This document shows positions 48,111-60,789 of a DNA stretch of 64,000 bases, piece after piece. The stretch spans positions 33,352,745 to 33,416,744 of the forward strand of contig CM075102.1 in the NCBI GenBank assembly GCA_037576195.1. Reading direction: 5' to 3'. A program made the position numbers and the translations under genes. The stretch's first letter is position 1. Every line of letters begins with the position of its first letter. The DNA comes from Phytoseiulus persimilis. Lineage: Eukaryota; Arthropoda; Arachnida; Mesostigmata; Phytoseiidae. The notes below the pieces were generated by a model that saw nothing but the letters and a program-made list of their open reading frames with translations, searched no databases and was not told the origin of the DNA.

Positions 48111-48296
48111 CACTATCTGCCCCACTGGCACCCAGCGACACACCGCGACACCCCGCGACACACCGCGACACCCCGCGACACACTCGGCACCCTCGACACC
48201 CCGCGACACCCTTGGCACCCTCGGCACCCTGGTGTGTCGCGACACACAGTTTGACGACCTCTGGCTTAGTCTGTCAGTTTGTCCGCACTTTTCCTG
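48110..48296. repeat. Loop spacer with GC-rich CGCGACAC repeats
   Basis: Short degenerate units CGCGACACCCC/CGCGACACACC and GGCACCCTCGGCACCCT. Then comes a segment with TCTGTCAGTTTGTCCG that also marks the inner end of the array at 52.3 kb. Confidence 0.7.
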
Positions 48297-49108
48297 AAAG
48301 ACATGAGGGTGATTCCGGTACGAGTCTGACTATAATCTTCAAAAGCTGGAGGGGTGATTCCGGAACCAATCTGACCATACTTTTCAAAACGTGAAGGCGT
48401 GATTCCGGAACCGATCTGACCATTACTTCCCAATTCTGGAGGGGTGATTCCGGGGTCAATCTGAGCATAACTTCCCAACTCTGGAGGGATGATTCCGAGA
48501 CCAATCTGAGCATTACTTTCCAACTCTGGAGGAGTGGTTCCGGGGTCAATCTGAGCATTACTTTCCAACTCTGGAGGGATGATTCCGAGACCAATCTGAG
48601 CACTACTTTCCAACTCTGGAGGGATGATTCCGAACCCAATCTGAGCATTACTTTCCAACTCTGGAGGGGTGATTGCGAGACCAATCTGAGCATTACTTTC
48701 GAACTCTGGGGGGGGGTAATTCCGAGACCAATCTGAGCATTACTTCCCAACTGTGGAGGGGTGATTCCGAGACCAATCCGAGCATTACTTTCCAACTCTG
48801 AAGGGGTGATTCCGAGACCAATCTGAGCATTACTTTCCAACTCTGGAGGGGTAATTCCGAGACCAATCTGAGCATTACTTCCCAACTCTGGAGGGGTGAT
48901 TCCGAGACCAATCTGAGCATCACTTTCCAACTCTGGAGGGGTGATTCCGAGACCAGTCTGAGCATTACTTTCTAACTCTGGAGGGGTGATTCTGAGACCA
49001 ATCTGAGCACTACTTTCCAACTCTGGAGGGATGATTCCGAAACCAATCTGAGTATTACTTTCCATTTCTGGAGGGGTGATTCCGAGACCAATCTGACCAT
49101 ACTTTTCG
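48297..49108 (-). repeat. Minisatellite array, 45-bp period, right arm (inverted)
   Basis: About 18 units, the reverse complement of the left-arm unit, directly visible as repeats of CCGAGACCAATCTGAGCATT. Confidence 0.9.
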
Positions 49109-49219
49109 AAATCAGAATGCTGACCCAGTGAAGGGAGAGAAAAGTGCCTCGATGGCAGGGAGCGCCGTCCAACCGCGCGCAGCGCGGCCGACTCCAGTCG
49201 GCCAAAGGACGGCTGGTCT

Positions 49220-52200
49220 TTTCATATAGCCCGTGATTAGATCGCGTGATTTCAAAGGCATCAAGAATCGGGAGTTCCTCAATTTAGATGGTTTATACCC
49301 TTCCCGTGGCCGGCGAAGAATCGGCAAAAACCAGAATGTAGCCCCGAGTTCCCTCTTCCTACTCAAAAAGTTTCATCGAAATCGAAGCCCAGCTTTCGGA
49401 GTTATCGGTCCGAGTAGGTAACCGACCAGACCCCTCGTTGACTTCCGAGTCCGTGAATTCGTCCCAAACGGGCTCAAAACGTTCGAAAGATTGCAAAGTC
49501 GCTGAGCCACATCCGGGAGGTCTTTTCCTCCTTCATTCCCTCTCCTGAGGGATTCTCAACCCTCGAGATCGTTTTTTCCGATTTTTCTCGGGATCGGCAA
49601 ACGATGCGACGATCATGAGGGCTGTCGTGAAGAACCGCGCACTCTTGTCCCACCTGAGACCGAACGACACCCTGGTCGTCGACCGTTGAACTTTCCAAAA
49701 AGTTGTCGTTTGAAATATAAAGATGAAGTTTCGCGCCACTCAATTCTGGTGCGCCTCCACAGAGGGCGCACTGGAAGCTTGGAGAGACGTCTGCTCTCAA
49801 CGTCAATACGCGCTTGCGTGGCGGTCGATAGAGACCGGGAAATTGTGAACTCTAAAAATCGATTCTTCAATTCAAGGTATTTGGTGTTCCACTATCCCTT
49901 CTATCCTCCGGCTCTACTCCGTGCCCACTCCCACTGGGAACCGTGAATAAATTCTGATAAGACAACTTCAATTCAAGTGAGAATCGATCGAGTCCTTTCT
50001 GGTCACCGAACCTGTAGGAGAGCAACTTATAAAGATTTCAAGTTTGCTCCTGACCATGCGGATTTGAATGAACTCTTTTCAATGAATGTTAATAGATTTG
50101 GATCTACGCAACGGAAAAGGCTGGAAACTTCAGAAATATGTTCTTTCGCATAGGGAAATATATCCTATTGTTTTCAGGAAAATCCGTCGAGGTGAGGCAC
50201 CTAAACGGCTATACCCTTTTCTCGGTATTCTCTTGGAAGGGATCGAGGAAGCATTGGTCTCGACTCAGAAGCAAGCTAGCCCAGCGGCTAATTTCTGGGG
50301 CCTTTGCACTCGATCTATCTGGTCCTTCTCGCATCCGCTTCCGTTACTCCTCGCTGTTTCGCCGGTACGGAAAGCTCCGTACGCACTATATTTGACACGC
50401 TCGGGAATAGGGTTGCATTCCTTGACCACCATTGCAGAAGCTTGTCTTTCTCGTCAGCGTTGCACATTTCACCTACTTTCACTGGCAGCGCCGGATAACA
50501 GTCGACTCCGCTAAAGACGGTGTCGGTGTCATTGGAAGCGAGTGATCGTTAAGGGGGTACCTCACTCAAATCGCAGAATTCACAGCTTCTGCACTTAGAG
50601 GGGTGGGACTATGGCTATCAGCAAGGGCACCCGCGATTATCCCACAGGGAAAAAGAAACCCCGCAAACTTCGTTGTCTTCGAATCAATGGCGAAAAATCA
50701 TGGGTTCGGGCGAAATCGGTTCCAGAGAAAACCACGCGTATGAGTTCCGCGGGACAGGTGGCAATGTGCAAAGGAGGGGTGGGGGCGAGTGCGTATGTAT
50801 CTGGGATTTGGATATAATTTTCCAGGAATTTTTCACGACGTTGAGATCCCGAATCGCGGAAAAAATCTCGGTTTATCCTAAGAGGCCCGATTTCGAGGCC
50901 GGCGATCTGATAACCTGAGCGAAATAATCCGAAGTCCGATACTTACGCATCAACCCCCAACCATTCTCTTACTATCGTGAAAAATTGGTGGCAATCAGTC
51001 GCGTACTTTTCCCAGGAACCGGTTCTGGAGATAAGCCGGAATGCAATTTCCACGGACTGAGAAAAAAACATTCAAAGTTTTTGAACCCTTAAACTTCCGA
51101 ACGAGAGCATTGATATCGATCAAATAAGTTGCAATAGACTTGTAATCCAAGTGACCAAAAAATTCTTGTCGATATCGGAACTTTCGAAGAAGACGAAGTT
51201 TTTTTTTCGAACGCGACAATCATCATTACGAGATGACTGAACTTGGTACATGTCAGTTTGGCGGCCTCCACGCGAGCAGCCAGTTTTCCAAGGCTTGAAA
51301 ACCAACTCCCTGCAAGCCACCAACAGGGCCACGAGAACAGGATACTCGCGCGCTCCGAACGGTTGGCTCGGCCGTGGCCAAATGTAAATAGTGACTTGAA
51401 GGTGAAAGGCTCTGAAACTAGGAAAGATTTCCGTCTCCCGAGGTTTTATTTGGTTGTGGTGGGCCACGTTTCTTCCAGAGTGGACTGTGGCACGCTTCCG
51501 AGTCGCTGAATTCGTACTCGTACGGAGTCCGATGCAAGCCTCAGGAATTTACAGCGTTTAGAAGCCTGGAGTTCGGAAGTGACCATAGCGCCATCTTCAA
51601 AAATGCGTCCATGCGCTGCTCGCTCGATTCCAAATTTCCGCGTGTGGATTCTCAAAGGTCCTCCCTACCGAAATATGCACAGAACAAAAATCGGTGGGGT
51701 TGACGAAAATATCGATTTTTCGAGTAAGGTACCCTCTTAAAGACCCTCGATGGTTCGGTTCGATTCCGACTCACTGAGACAAGGGGAGTCTTTGGATGCA
51801 TCTTGCTCGCGGCAAGTACGACGCACCATGCACACAGACGAGGTCGGCTCGTTGCCGCATACCTCTGATCGAATGTTCATCCGCACGCCTCACTGCGCTC
51901 CGTAACTAAGATTGCGTTTCGCGTCCTGTGTGCCGCCGTGCGCCTCAGAGGAGGGCGGCGGCTGGCGGGGCCGTTTGGACCTCGGCGGCGCCTCTCTGAG
52001 TGCGGGAACTTGGGCGCGAATCTCGCTTCATTCTCGCACCGCCTCGTCAAACCAAGAGCAGAGACTCTCTCCTTCATGTTTCGACCTAGGTGAAATGACT
52101 GTCAAGCAAATGCGTTATCTCTATTTAAGTTGTTCCAGAGCAGGAGTGAACAGGGTGCGGCCCCTAAGCGGGCAACTGTGTCCGCGGTCCGAAATTCCGC

Positions 52201-52300
52201 AGCCGTCTCCGGAAGCTTGACTATCCATGATACTGAGTGAAGTTCGAGTTAGGTCGAGACTGGTCATTTCAGGGATCCTCATCCTTACCATATATATAAT
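49220..52300. other. No supported gene between minisatellite elements
   Basis: Short overlapping frames only; the longest (50086-50514, plus) has an unconvincing composition and no homology I recognise. No tRNA or transposase seen. Confidence 0.35.
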
Positions 52301-52309
52301 CGGCTTCGC

Positions 52310-54485
52310 CTGTGAGTTTGTCAGTTTCTCAGTCAGTTTGTCCGTTCTTTTCTGGAAGATATGGGGTTGATTCCGAGACCAATCTGAAAATAGTCTTCCG
52401 AGTCTGGAGAGGTGATTCCGGCACCAATCTGACTATTACTCCCCAAGTCCGGAGGGGTGATTCCAGGACCAATCTGACCATTACTTTCCAACTATGTAGG
52501 GGTGATTTCGAGACCGATCTGACTATTAGTCCCCAAGTCTGGAGAGGTGATTCCGAGACCAATCTGACCATACTTTTCCAAGTCTGGAGGGGTGATTCCG
52601 GGAGCAATCTGACCAAATTTTTCGAAACCTGGAGGGGTGATTCTGGGACCAATCTGACCATACTTTTCCAAGTTCGGAGGGAGGGGGGGGATGATTCCGG
52701 GACCAATCTCACCATACTTTTAAAAACCTGGAGGGGTGATTCCGAGACCAATCTGACCATACTTTTCCAAGTCTGGAGGGGTGATTCCGGGACCAATCTG
52801 ACCATTACTTCTCCAAGTCTGGAGGGGTGATTCCGGGACCAATCTCACCATACTTTTCAAAACCTGGAGGGGTGATTCCGAGACCAATCTGACAATACTT
52901 TTCCAAGTCTGGAGGGGTGATTCCGGGACCAATCTGACCATTCTTTTCCAAGTTCGGAGGGGGTGATTCCGGGACCAATCTCACCATACTTTTCAAAACC
53001 TGGAGGGGTGATTCCGAGACCAATCTGACCATACTTTTCCAAGTCTGGAGGGGCGATTCCGGGACCAATCTGACCATATTTTTCAAAACCTGGAGGAGTG
53101 ATTCCGGGACCAATCTGACCATTCTTTTCCAAGTTCGGAAGAGTGATTCCGGGACCAATCTGACCATTCTTTCCCAAGTTCGGAGGGGTGATTCCGGGAC
53201 CAATCTGACCATTCTTTCCCAAGTTCGGAGGGGTGATTCCGGGACCAATCTGACCATTACTTCTCCAAGTCTGTAGGGGTGATTCCGGGACCAATCTGAC
53301 CATTACTTCTCCAAGTCTGTAGGGGTGATTCCGAGACCAATCTGACAATACTTTTCCAAGTCTGGAGGGGTGATTCCGGGACCAATCTGACCATACTTTT
53401 CCAAGTTCGGGGGGGGGGGGGGGGGGGGTGATTCCGGGACCAATCTCAACATACTTTTCAAAACCTGGAGGGGTGATTCCGAGACCAATCTGACCATACT
53501 TTTCCAAGTCTGGAGGGGTGATTCCGGGACCAATCTGACCATTACTTCTCCAAGTCTGGAGGGGTGATTCCGGGACCAATTTCAACATACTTTTCAAAAC
53601 CTGGAGGGGTGATTCCGAGACCAATCTGACCATATTTTTCGAAACCTGGAGGGGGGATTCCGGGACCAATCTGACCATTCTTTTCCAAGTTCGGAGGGGT
53701 CATTCCGGGACCAATCTGACCATTCTTTTCCAAGTTCGGAGGGGTGATTCCGGGACCAATCTGACCATTACTTCCCAACTCTGGGGGGTGAGTCCGGGAC
53801 CGATCTGACCATCACTTCCCGAGTCTGGAGGGGTGATTCCGAGACCAATCTGACCATGCTTTTACAAGTCTGGAGGGGTGCTTTCGGGACCAACCTGACA
53901 ATACTTTTCAAAACCTGGATGGGTGATTCCGGGACCAATATTACCATACTTTTTCAAGTTTGGGGGGAGGGGTGATTCCGGGACCAATCTGACCATTACT
54001 TTCGAAGTCTGGGGAAATGATTCCGGGACCAATCTGATTATTACTTCCCAGGTCTGTAAGGGCGATTCCGGGACCAATCTGACTATTACTTCTCAAGTCT
54101 GGAATGGTGATTCCGAGACCAATCTGACCAACTTTTCCAAGTCTGGAGGGATGGTTCTGGGACCAATCTGATCATACTTCTCCAAGTTCGGGGGGGGGGG
54201 GGATGCCGGGACCAATCTGACCATTACTTTCCAAGTCTGGGGGGTGATTCCGGGACCAATCTGACTATTCTTTCCCAAGTCTGGAGGGGTGATTCCGGGA
54301 CCAATCTGACCATCACTTTCCAACTCTGGACGGGTGCTTTCGAGACCAATCTGACCATTACTTCCCAAGTCTGGGGGTGATTCCGGGGCCGATCTGTCCA
54401 TACTTTTCAAAACCATGATGCTGAACAAGTGAAGAGAGAGAAAAAAGCCTCGCGGCCGACTCCAGAAGGCCGAAGGCCGGCTGGT
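52310..54485 (-). mobile_element. Second minisatellite element: a single arm of the foldback family
   Basis: Begins with the inner-end marker (GTCAGTTTGTCCGTTCTTTTCTGGAAGATAT) also present in the loop of the element at 46586. It then has about 45 copies of a related 45-bp unit (on the minus strand GACTTGGAAAAGTATGGTCA and CCCGGAATCACCCCTCC) and ends with the same terminal sequence (CGCGGCCGACTCCAG, then GGCCGGCTGGT). No inverted partner arm is present. It contains a 20-G run at 53409-53428 and a shorter one near 54190. Open frames in it are repeat-derived. Confidence 0.8.
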
Positions 54486-54725
54486 AGTTAATATGGGGCT
54501 TATTGCGGTCATGAGTATTCGTGCGTAAGCAAACTCTTATCAAGAGCAACAGCCCCGAAAAGCTCATCTGCGGTAGCTGAGTGAGAGCGCATGCCCATCG
54601 AGAATTCATCTCCAGACTAGGACTTCATTCATGATCCGCCGTCTTGTCTCTTGCTGCTTGAGGAATACATATACACGCACTCTTTCTACTCATTAAAGTC
54701 TCGCTAGTTTGAGAGTCCTTATACC

Positions 54726-54808
54726 GGCTCGTTGGCCGTGTGGCATAAACCAACGCCTTGGGTGCCACGCTAAGCTAGCAATCGCGGGTTCGATCCCCGG
54801 CCGGGACA
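54726..54808 (+). ncRNA. tRNA-like sequence (tRNA-Pro-like 5' half), probably pseudogene or SINE head
   Basis: GGCTCGTTGGCC plus a TTGGGTG anticodon-loop-like piece resembles tRNA-Pro, and GGGTTCGATCCCC is a good B box. The acceptor arms do not pair (GGCTCG against CCGGGAC) and the anticodon stem is poor, so this is not a functional tRNA as read. It is more likely a tRNA-derived short interspersed element or a decayed gene. Confidence 0.35.
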
Positions 54809-54829
54809 ACAAATTTCTTATGTGCTAAA

Positions 54830-55575
54830 AAGAGGATTTAATTCATATCAGAATTAAATCTGAACCATCTTAAGACCCAAGCCCACCGCCCGCAATGGGA
54901 TTTGCGAGGCGATAGGCAGTGTTACTGAAGCAATACCGAAAGGTGATTCCGGGACACTTCTGAGGGCTGGCTGAGAGGTTCAGCCGGAAAACAAAAGTTT
55001 GAGAGTCCTTGAAAAGTCGAGTACTCGCCAGCTCGAGATCTGAAACGGTGGCAGCCTTCCCTTTGGCAGTTTGAAAAAACTACAGTGACACTTGACGGGT
55101 TGATTTTGCCTGTTGCCCAGGATGGGGCGCGGGTTTTTCGTAGAAGCCAGCTCGTCGGGCTCTCTGTATTGGGCCGAAAATTACTCTCAAACATGTACGC
55201 TACAACACACGTTCGGTCCGGAGGGCTGTTGGAATTCGACTTCCGTACGCAATGGGAAGAGTTACCGACAGGTTCATCGCACAAACCAGAATCTGTAGGC
55301 GCTTGGTCAGCAAAGCTCAACATTTAGCTGGGCATGCACAACAATCTCTCCATTTCTCGATATATCTCTACCGTTCATTGTTGTCTTTGATCCATATGCA
55401 ATCCCTGTACACAGTACAACAGCACAATGCTATTTGATACAGAGGGCGGGAGCCTCTCAAAACCTCCACTTTCGAAGATGGATTATGTTCCTGTCACGGG
55501 AAATACGAGTCGGTTTCCAGCTATTCCTGCCAAGATATAGGCTCCTCCAAGGAAGGAACGAGCTCAATGCTCTCG
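54830..55575. other. No supported gene
   Basis: Spacer between the tRNA-like sequence and duplicated copy B. It carries the near-repeat GAGAGTCCTT, found at 54712 and 55001. Frames here are short and overlap on both strands. Confidence 0.3.
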
Positions 55576-55579
55576 AATA

Positions 55580-56960
55580 CTTTAGCGACACAAGTTTTAC
55601 CAAGCAAGCTGTTTCCGATAACGAGCAATATATTGTGGCGAATCAATAGTTGAGACATCGAGGAGACAATTCACCTATTCACCCTTCTGAGTCTTTTTGG
55701 ATTCAGGGAACCATGTGGTAATCGTTGGAAACACCCAACAGGGCAGTTTGGCCGAATCCGCTCCAAAACCACTCCACGAGCACTGGGCCGCAATCGCTCC
55801 ATGTATCGTGAGAACTCACGGCCTGTCGACGAAATATGGTGGAAAGTGCTCATTTTCTGCTGGTCCCTCGATGCCAAGGTGGCACTCCCCTAACTTTCGA
55901 CTTGCGGAAGGTTTTCGGGGAATTCCTCTTACATGTGATGGGCTGGCGATATCCTGTTTTGGTCATATTTTTCCCGGTGTTTCTTGATTTCCATACTCTC
56001 GATTTCTCTGCCCGTTCCAACTGAACTCGCCGCAGGTTCGTTGACAGGGAATAGTTTCCATATCCATCAGCCTCCAAGGGTCAGCCAGGCACCACACTTC
56101 CAGCTCTTGGAAGTGAATCGACTGGAGTGGGCGTATCGTGGATTGCTCCACATTGGCTGCGATACGTTTGATGTCTTCGGTGAGACGCGTGTAATTCGCT
56201 CACCAAGCAATGGCTAGTCTGCTTATCGTTATCTCTGGGGATCCGATCTGGAGAAAATGCATTTTTCTCAATCCATCCAGCCATGGGGATGACGATATAA
56301 TACCTCAGAGGGAACATCCTCGTCCGAGATAGTTTTCCGCTTGGGGATGACCCCGGTAACGCCAATTCGGAACCTGAATTCCCTCGTTTTCGATATGCTC
56401 CCTGGACACTCTCCAGGAATCAGACATGATTCTTCAGTCTGGAATGTCGGCGAGCGCCGGAAGTGACTCAACGGTGACCCGGTCCCATGCCTGGAACTCG
56501 AGCAGCACGACGCGCTATTCTGAACATGCACGCTGAGTTCCGCTTGAGATGTGAGACTATCCAAGCAGCCGGATTGTCTACAACCAAGGTGGCGGACGCA
56601 ACGCGAGAACATCGGCTGTCAATGAGAGTCAGCCGTATCGTCACAGCCCTTCGACCAACGCGTGCATAACTCGTGTGGATTCGCTCGAGTCCCTCAACGG
56701 CCCACCCGGCCAAAGTTCGGTACAATGTGGAATTCCGTTGTTCTCACACTGTTCCTCATCGACGCGACAAACTCGATAGATTCAGGTGAGTCTAAAGAAA
56801 AATCAAAAACTTGGCATGGTCGTGTTGATTTGGTATGCGTTTATCAGGTTGAGGAAAAATCTCGCATTCCTTTCATTTTCGGAACGCCGAGTTTCCTCTC
56901 TGTTCTCTTCCGGAATTTATCTGCTTTCTGACGAATGTTTTAATCATTTTGAGATTTTTC
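55580..56960. repeat. Segmental duplication, copy B (upstream of the second FN3 gene)
   Basis: Matches 44050-45430 through small indels, including the region immediately before the ATG and the signal-peptide exon. A 206-codon minus-strand frame in copy A is broken here, showing that the sequence is not conserved as protein. Confidence 0.8.
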
Positions 56961-59130
56961 CCCATCTTCTTGAGGTTCCCGAGCTCTGGAGAGACCGTCC
57001 AACTTGAGAGTTGGGGAGAGAAATCACAACAACGTGACACTGCTATGGGATTTCCTGGAGCCAGAGAATGTCACCCTCCGATCTGTGGAGTTCTCTCTGT
57101 ATCTCCAGTCTGTGGGAAATCCCGAACGGAAATTCCATCCTCGTTTCGAATCCGGGCCCTTCATATATAGGATAACCGATCTCTTTCCAAAGACGGAGTA
57201 CATAGTGAAGCTCTTCGCGACGACTCCTGACTGGCAGGACAGTGAAACTGTGTCAACATCATTCTTAACCCTTCCGGCAGGTTCGTTGAGAGCTTCGGTA
57301 CCAAAGAAAAACTCGTGCGCCACCGCTAAGTTCACGCAAGCGTCCTCTTCACAGAGTTGTCGATTCCGGTCATCATGAGTGCCGTAGGCAAGCCGCACGG
57401 CAACTTCGTTGAATATCTCGTGACTTACGTCCTGCAGCCGCCTTCGTCGCCAGTGCTCCGTTTCGAGATCCACGTCTGTGACAGCCATTGCTTCGAGTAC
57501 TCGCGGAACGGGACAGAGCTTACTGCAAGAGTCGCGGTCGAGTTCCAGTCTAATTTCAGCATAACGGTGACAGCATGCTACGGCGAAGGCGAAGGTGGGC
57601 TAGTCAGGCTGGAGAGCAAACCATTCCTCGGAACTACTGGGATATCGCCATTCGCCGATGCTCTGAGCTTCGTCGCCGAAAAGCAGGGCAACAAGATCAT
57701 GCTCGGGTGGCATCCTCCGTACCATCCAAAGGGACCAACCAGCTACTACGAGATTTTCGTCTGCGACCCGACCAAAGAGGACTTCACCGTCTGGTGCGTT
57801 GAATTCCGACAATGGCGAATCCCTTGCGGACTAGAACTAGAGTTTCTCTCCAAGCGTAATCGATCTGAAAAATTACTGAAGGGACGAAGAACCACCGAGG
57901 AGTGCAGAGGATCCTCCTCTTGTGACCGACGACGCCTACGATTTGACGTTTGAAACGGACGAGGTTGAAGCAGATCTCTCCCATTCTCCGATACTGGGAC
58001 AATGCGCGACTCGTGAGTTCGGCCATGGCTTCTTTTCTACAAATTATCGATGGACGTCGAGAGAATTACTCCTGAAGCGATTGATCGCATTTCATGCAAT
58101 TTTTCTAATCGACCAATTTTCCCCTCACCGACTGCAGATGAACCCTTGCTCCTGGTGATGGTCAACACATCGCAAAGCTCGTTCCGTTTCAGGATCGTTT
58201 TCACAAAACCTCCCATGGACAGATTTTACCAGCTCGACACGTTCGCCGACAGGAGGCGCCTGTTTGTCCGACCTTTCATCGCCGAGAGTCTCAGTTTACC
58301 TCCTTTCTCACGCATCCATATCAAAATACGCAGCTGTGCTGTCCACGATGAGAGCCCTAACGATTCTTGTGGGAAGTTCGTCGATTTTGAACTGAGGACC
58401 AGTGTTGCAGGTAGCTGTTCTCGGGCGTACGATGCCGATGTCAGAGAACGCGTCAAGATGATCCGAGAAAGCCTCTCTCTCGCGAAGGAGCCCATGAGAT
58501 GGATTACCTGACCATTGAATTCTGCAGGACCGTCGGAAGTACTCTCCGCAGAAATTACTCCGAGGGCCGATTCGCTGTTGATAAGCTGGCAGGAGCCAGA
58601 AGAGCCTAACGGTCCCATCGACGGCTACAAGCTGACGATAGAGGGATACGGCGGGTCCCCGAAGAAGATCGAGAAATATATATTCGAACCCTATGAGGAG
58701 TTGAACAAGATGTTTTACACGATGGAGGGCTATTCGAATCGAGAAGGGTGAGTTTTTCACCAACGAACTTCCGAGGTCCAGTATTCCTTACGGAAAACCG
58801 CGGGGGCTTTCATCTAATTTCCGAGGTGACATTTCTTCAAGCTTCCGCTCACGTCCTAGGTATAACGTTGGGATCGCTGCCTTCAACTGGGACTTGGACA
58901 ACAGCAGCGAGATTCACATCGGAAAATGGATTCACATGACAACGCACGCCTCGTGGATATCCCACTTCGGTCCCGTAATCCTAGGACTCGTCGTTTTCTC
59001 TCTGGGATTGTTCACCCTGATGTCGTGCTTGTTTCGCGCAGCATCGAGAGAGAACATCGTTTCCCCAGAGAGAGTCGAGACCCCGGAGCGAGGCTGGGCG
59101 CAGCCTGGGGTTGGAGCGGGTGTCGAGTAG
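56725..59130 (+). CDS. FN3 membrane protein, full-length paralogue (about 560 aa)
   Basis: Seven exons join in phase: 56725-56785, 56975-57280, 57355-57793, 57900-58012, 58138-58410, 58528-58747, 58860-59130. They encode a signal peptide (MWNSVVLTLFLIDATNSIDS); about four FN3-type modules (NVTLLWDF, ITDLFPKTEYIV; FEIHVCDSHCFEY, NFSITVTACY; KIMLGWHPP, YYEIFVCD; LLISWQEPEEPNGPIDGYKL, YNVGIAAFNWD); a transmembrane helix (VILGLVVFSLGLFTLMSCLF); and a short cytoplasmic tail. Several N-x-S/T sites and paired cysteines fit an extracellular, glycosylated chain. Probably a type I receptor or adhesion protein; its ligand is unknown and it has no kinase or phosphatase domain. The GAG acceptors of exons 2 and 4 are weak. 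Confidence 0.8.
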
Positions 59131-59219
59131 AAACTTGGGGAGGACTCCACGAAGCGAGCTCCATCGCTACCGTGTCAACAGATTCCGACGTTCAGTAGGG
59201 AAAGCTTTCTAACGAATTG

Positions 59220-60030
59220 TGATTTTCGAACACCCTAATTTAAACAAACTGCGTTCAACTGAGCGCCGACTCACATGGAAGCTGAGCTCCGCCCTCGTGT
59301 CTCCTTTTGAACTCGAATCTGCGAGGAGACTAGGAAGTCGACTCGACGCCTATCCATGATTGATTCTACTGATGACTGTACTTGTGGAACGAACTCGGAT
59401 TTGAATTCGTCTGAAAGTTTGAACGACAAAACGAATGTTTTTGAATTGAGTGAATTGAAGTCAAACATTAATGAATGTGCGGTGCACCATGGTTTGTTAT
59501 CTTTCATGTTAGTTCTTGTCCAGGTACCCTTGGTGGGTTCACCGCGTGACGATTGGTTCCGCATCTTCTCTAGGAGTACATATGTGAAGCCCGATTGTGT
59601 GTCGGGGTCGAATGATTTTGTCAGTGGTTCCGATCATGAATTCTGCTAGTGTTGTGTGAATTTGCGCACATGCCCTGGTCTGCAGTCAGGTTTTTGTTAC
59701 AATGCTGTGTGCCAAATCGGGTGCCCATAGCAGATCATGGACCATGCTACTGCTTATCGAGATCGCTTCGGACTAGGAGAGGGCAAGTACAAGAATCTTC
59801 TCGATGGGCCAGTCGTCGATCAGGCTCACCGCTTCATTTGCTCTCCATTCTATGATTGTCTCATCTTCACATTCGATGCACACGGCGTGAAATTCCGGGC
59901 TTGTATTCGGAAGACAGTTTGTATATGGCGGACTACAGTACCATAGCGGTTGAGGATGGAGGAGTCGATGAAGATTTTGTTCGCTCGGGGCGGGGGAAGA
60001 CCTATATCTGAGACCTGAGGTCTCAGGACT
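59220..60030. other. Intergenic; start matches 3' flank of the first FN3 gene
   Basis: 59220-59340 resembles 46160-46280 after the first FN3 gene (CTAATTTAAAC, GCGTTCAACTGA), so the duplicated unit extends past the gene. No gene recognised in the rest. Confidence 0.5.
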
Positions 60031-60039
60031 CAGGATAGT

Positions 60040-60785
60040 TGTTGGATGAGGGGTGATTTCGGGACCAATCTGACCACTACTTCCCAAGTCTGGAGGGGTG
60101 ATTCCGGGACCAATCTCACCATTACTTTCCAAGTCTGGAGGGGTGATTCCGGGACCAATCTGAGCATTACTTTCCAAACCTGGAGAGGTGATTCCGGGAT
60201 CAATCTAAGCTTATGCTCCGAGTCGGGGAGGGTGATTCCGGGAACAAACTGACCATACTTTCCTGAGCCTGGTGGCTGATTCCGAGACCAATCTGATCAT
60301 ACTTTTCTGGGTACAAAAAAGTGATTCCGATGTCAATCTGACCATTCTTTCCAAGCTCTACGGGGGTGATTCCAGGATCGACCTGACCATACTCCTGCCA
60401 TCGAGGCTCTTTCTCCACTGGCTTAGCATCTTTCCTGAGACCATCTCCTCATTCGGTTGATTGGTACATGTAGTTATGGTCAGATCGACTCCGCGATCAC
60501 GTCCTCAAAATCCGGAAAGTTTGGTCATGTCGATGCTCAGATCACGCCTCCAGACTTGGAAAGTAATGGTCAGATTGGTCTCGGAATCACCCTTTCAGAG
60601 TTGGAAAGAAATGGCCAGATTGGTCCCGGGAACACCTCTCCAGGATTGGAAAGTATGGTCAGATCTGTTCCGGAATCACCTCTCCAGACTCGGAAGAATA
60701 TGTTCAGATTGGTCCCGGAATCAACCCGATATATTCTCGACGGAGTTCGAACAAACTGAATTCGAACTGAAAGACTGAGCCGATT
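60040..60785. mobile_element. Third minisatellite element: two arms back to back
   Basis: 60046-60395 carries about 7-8 minus-type units; a partial terminal sequence (CTGCCATCGAGGCTCTTTCT, then GCTTAGCAT) follows at 60398-60445. Next come about 6 plus-type units (60476-60735), ending with the inner-end marker near 60740-60785. The outer-end sequence is thus in the middle, opposite to the arrangement at 46586. It lies between the second and third FN3 genes. Confidence 0.7.
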
Positions 60786-60789
60786 ATTT

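Larger units (their letters stand above)
46586..49218. mobile_element. Foldback-like element: two inverted arms of 45-bp minisatellite
   Basis: The unique ends are inverted copies of each other: left 46586-46697 starts GACCAGCCGGCCCTTGGCCG; right 49109-49218 is its reverse complement with few changes. Inside each, a tandem 45-bp unit (GAGTTGGAAAGTAATGCTCA, GATTGGTCTCGGAATCACCCCTCC) forms arms of about 30 copies (46697-48110, plus) and about 18 copies (48297-49108, minus). A roughly 190-bp loop with short CGCGACACCCC repeats separates them. This architecture matches foldback transposons, whose inverted ends are tandem repeats. No transposase is present and no clear target duplication was found. 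The reading frames inside are a by-product of the 15-codon period. Confidence 0.8.

Noticed and set aside
48120-48240. Possible CRISPR-like short repeats (CGCGACACCCC)
   Set aside because: Units are about 10-11 bp, directly adjacent with no spacers, in a eukaryotic repeat loop.
50086-50514. 142-codon plus-strand frame
   Set aside because: Composition looks non-coding (leucine/serine/arginine-rich), no homology or splice context.
52857-53678. 273-codon minus-strand frame with 15-residue repeats
   Set aside because: Same reason: minisatellite with a period divisible by three.
54726-54808. Functional tRNA gene
   Set aside because: The acceptor and anticodon stems do not pair; kept only as a tRNA-like sequence.
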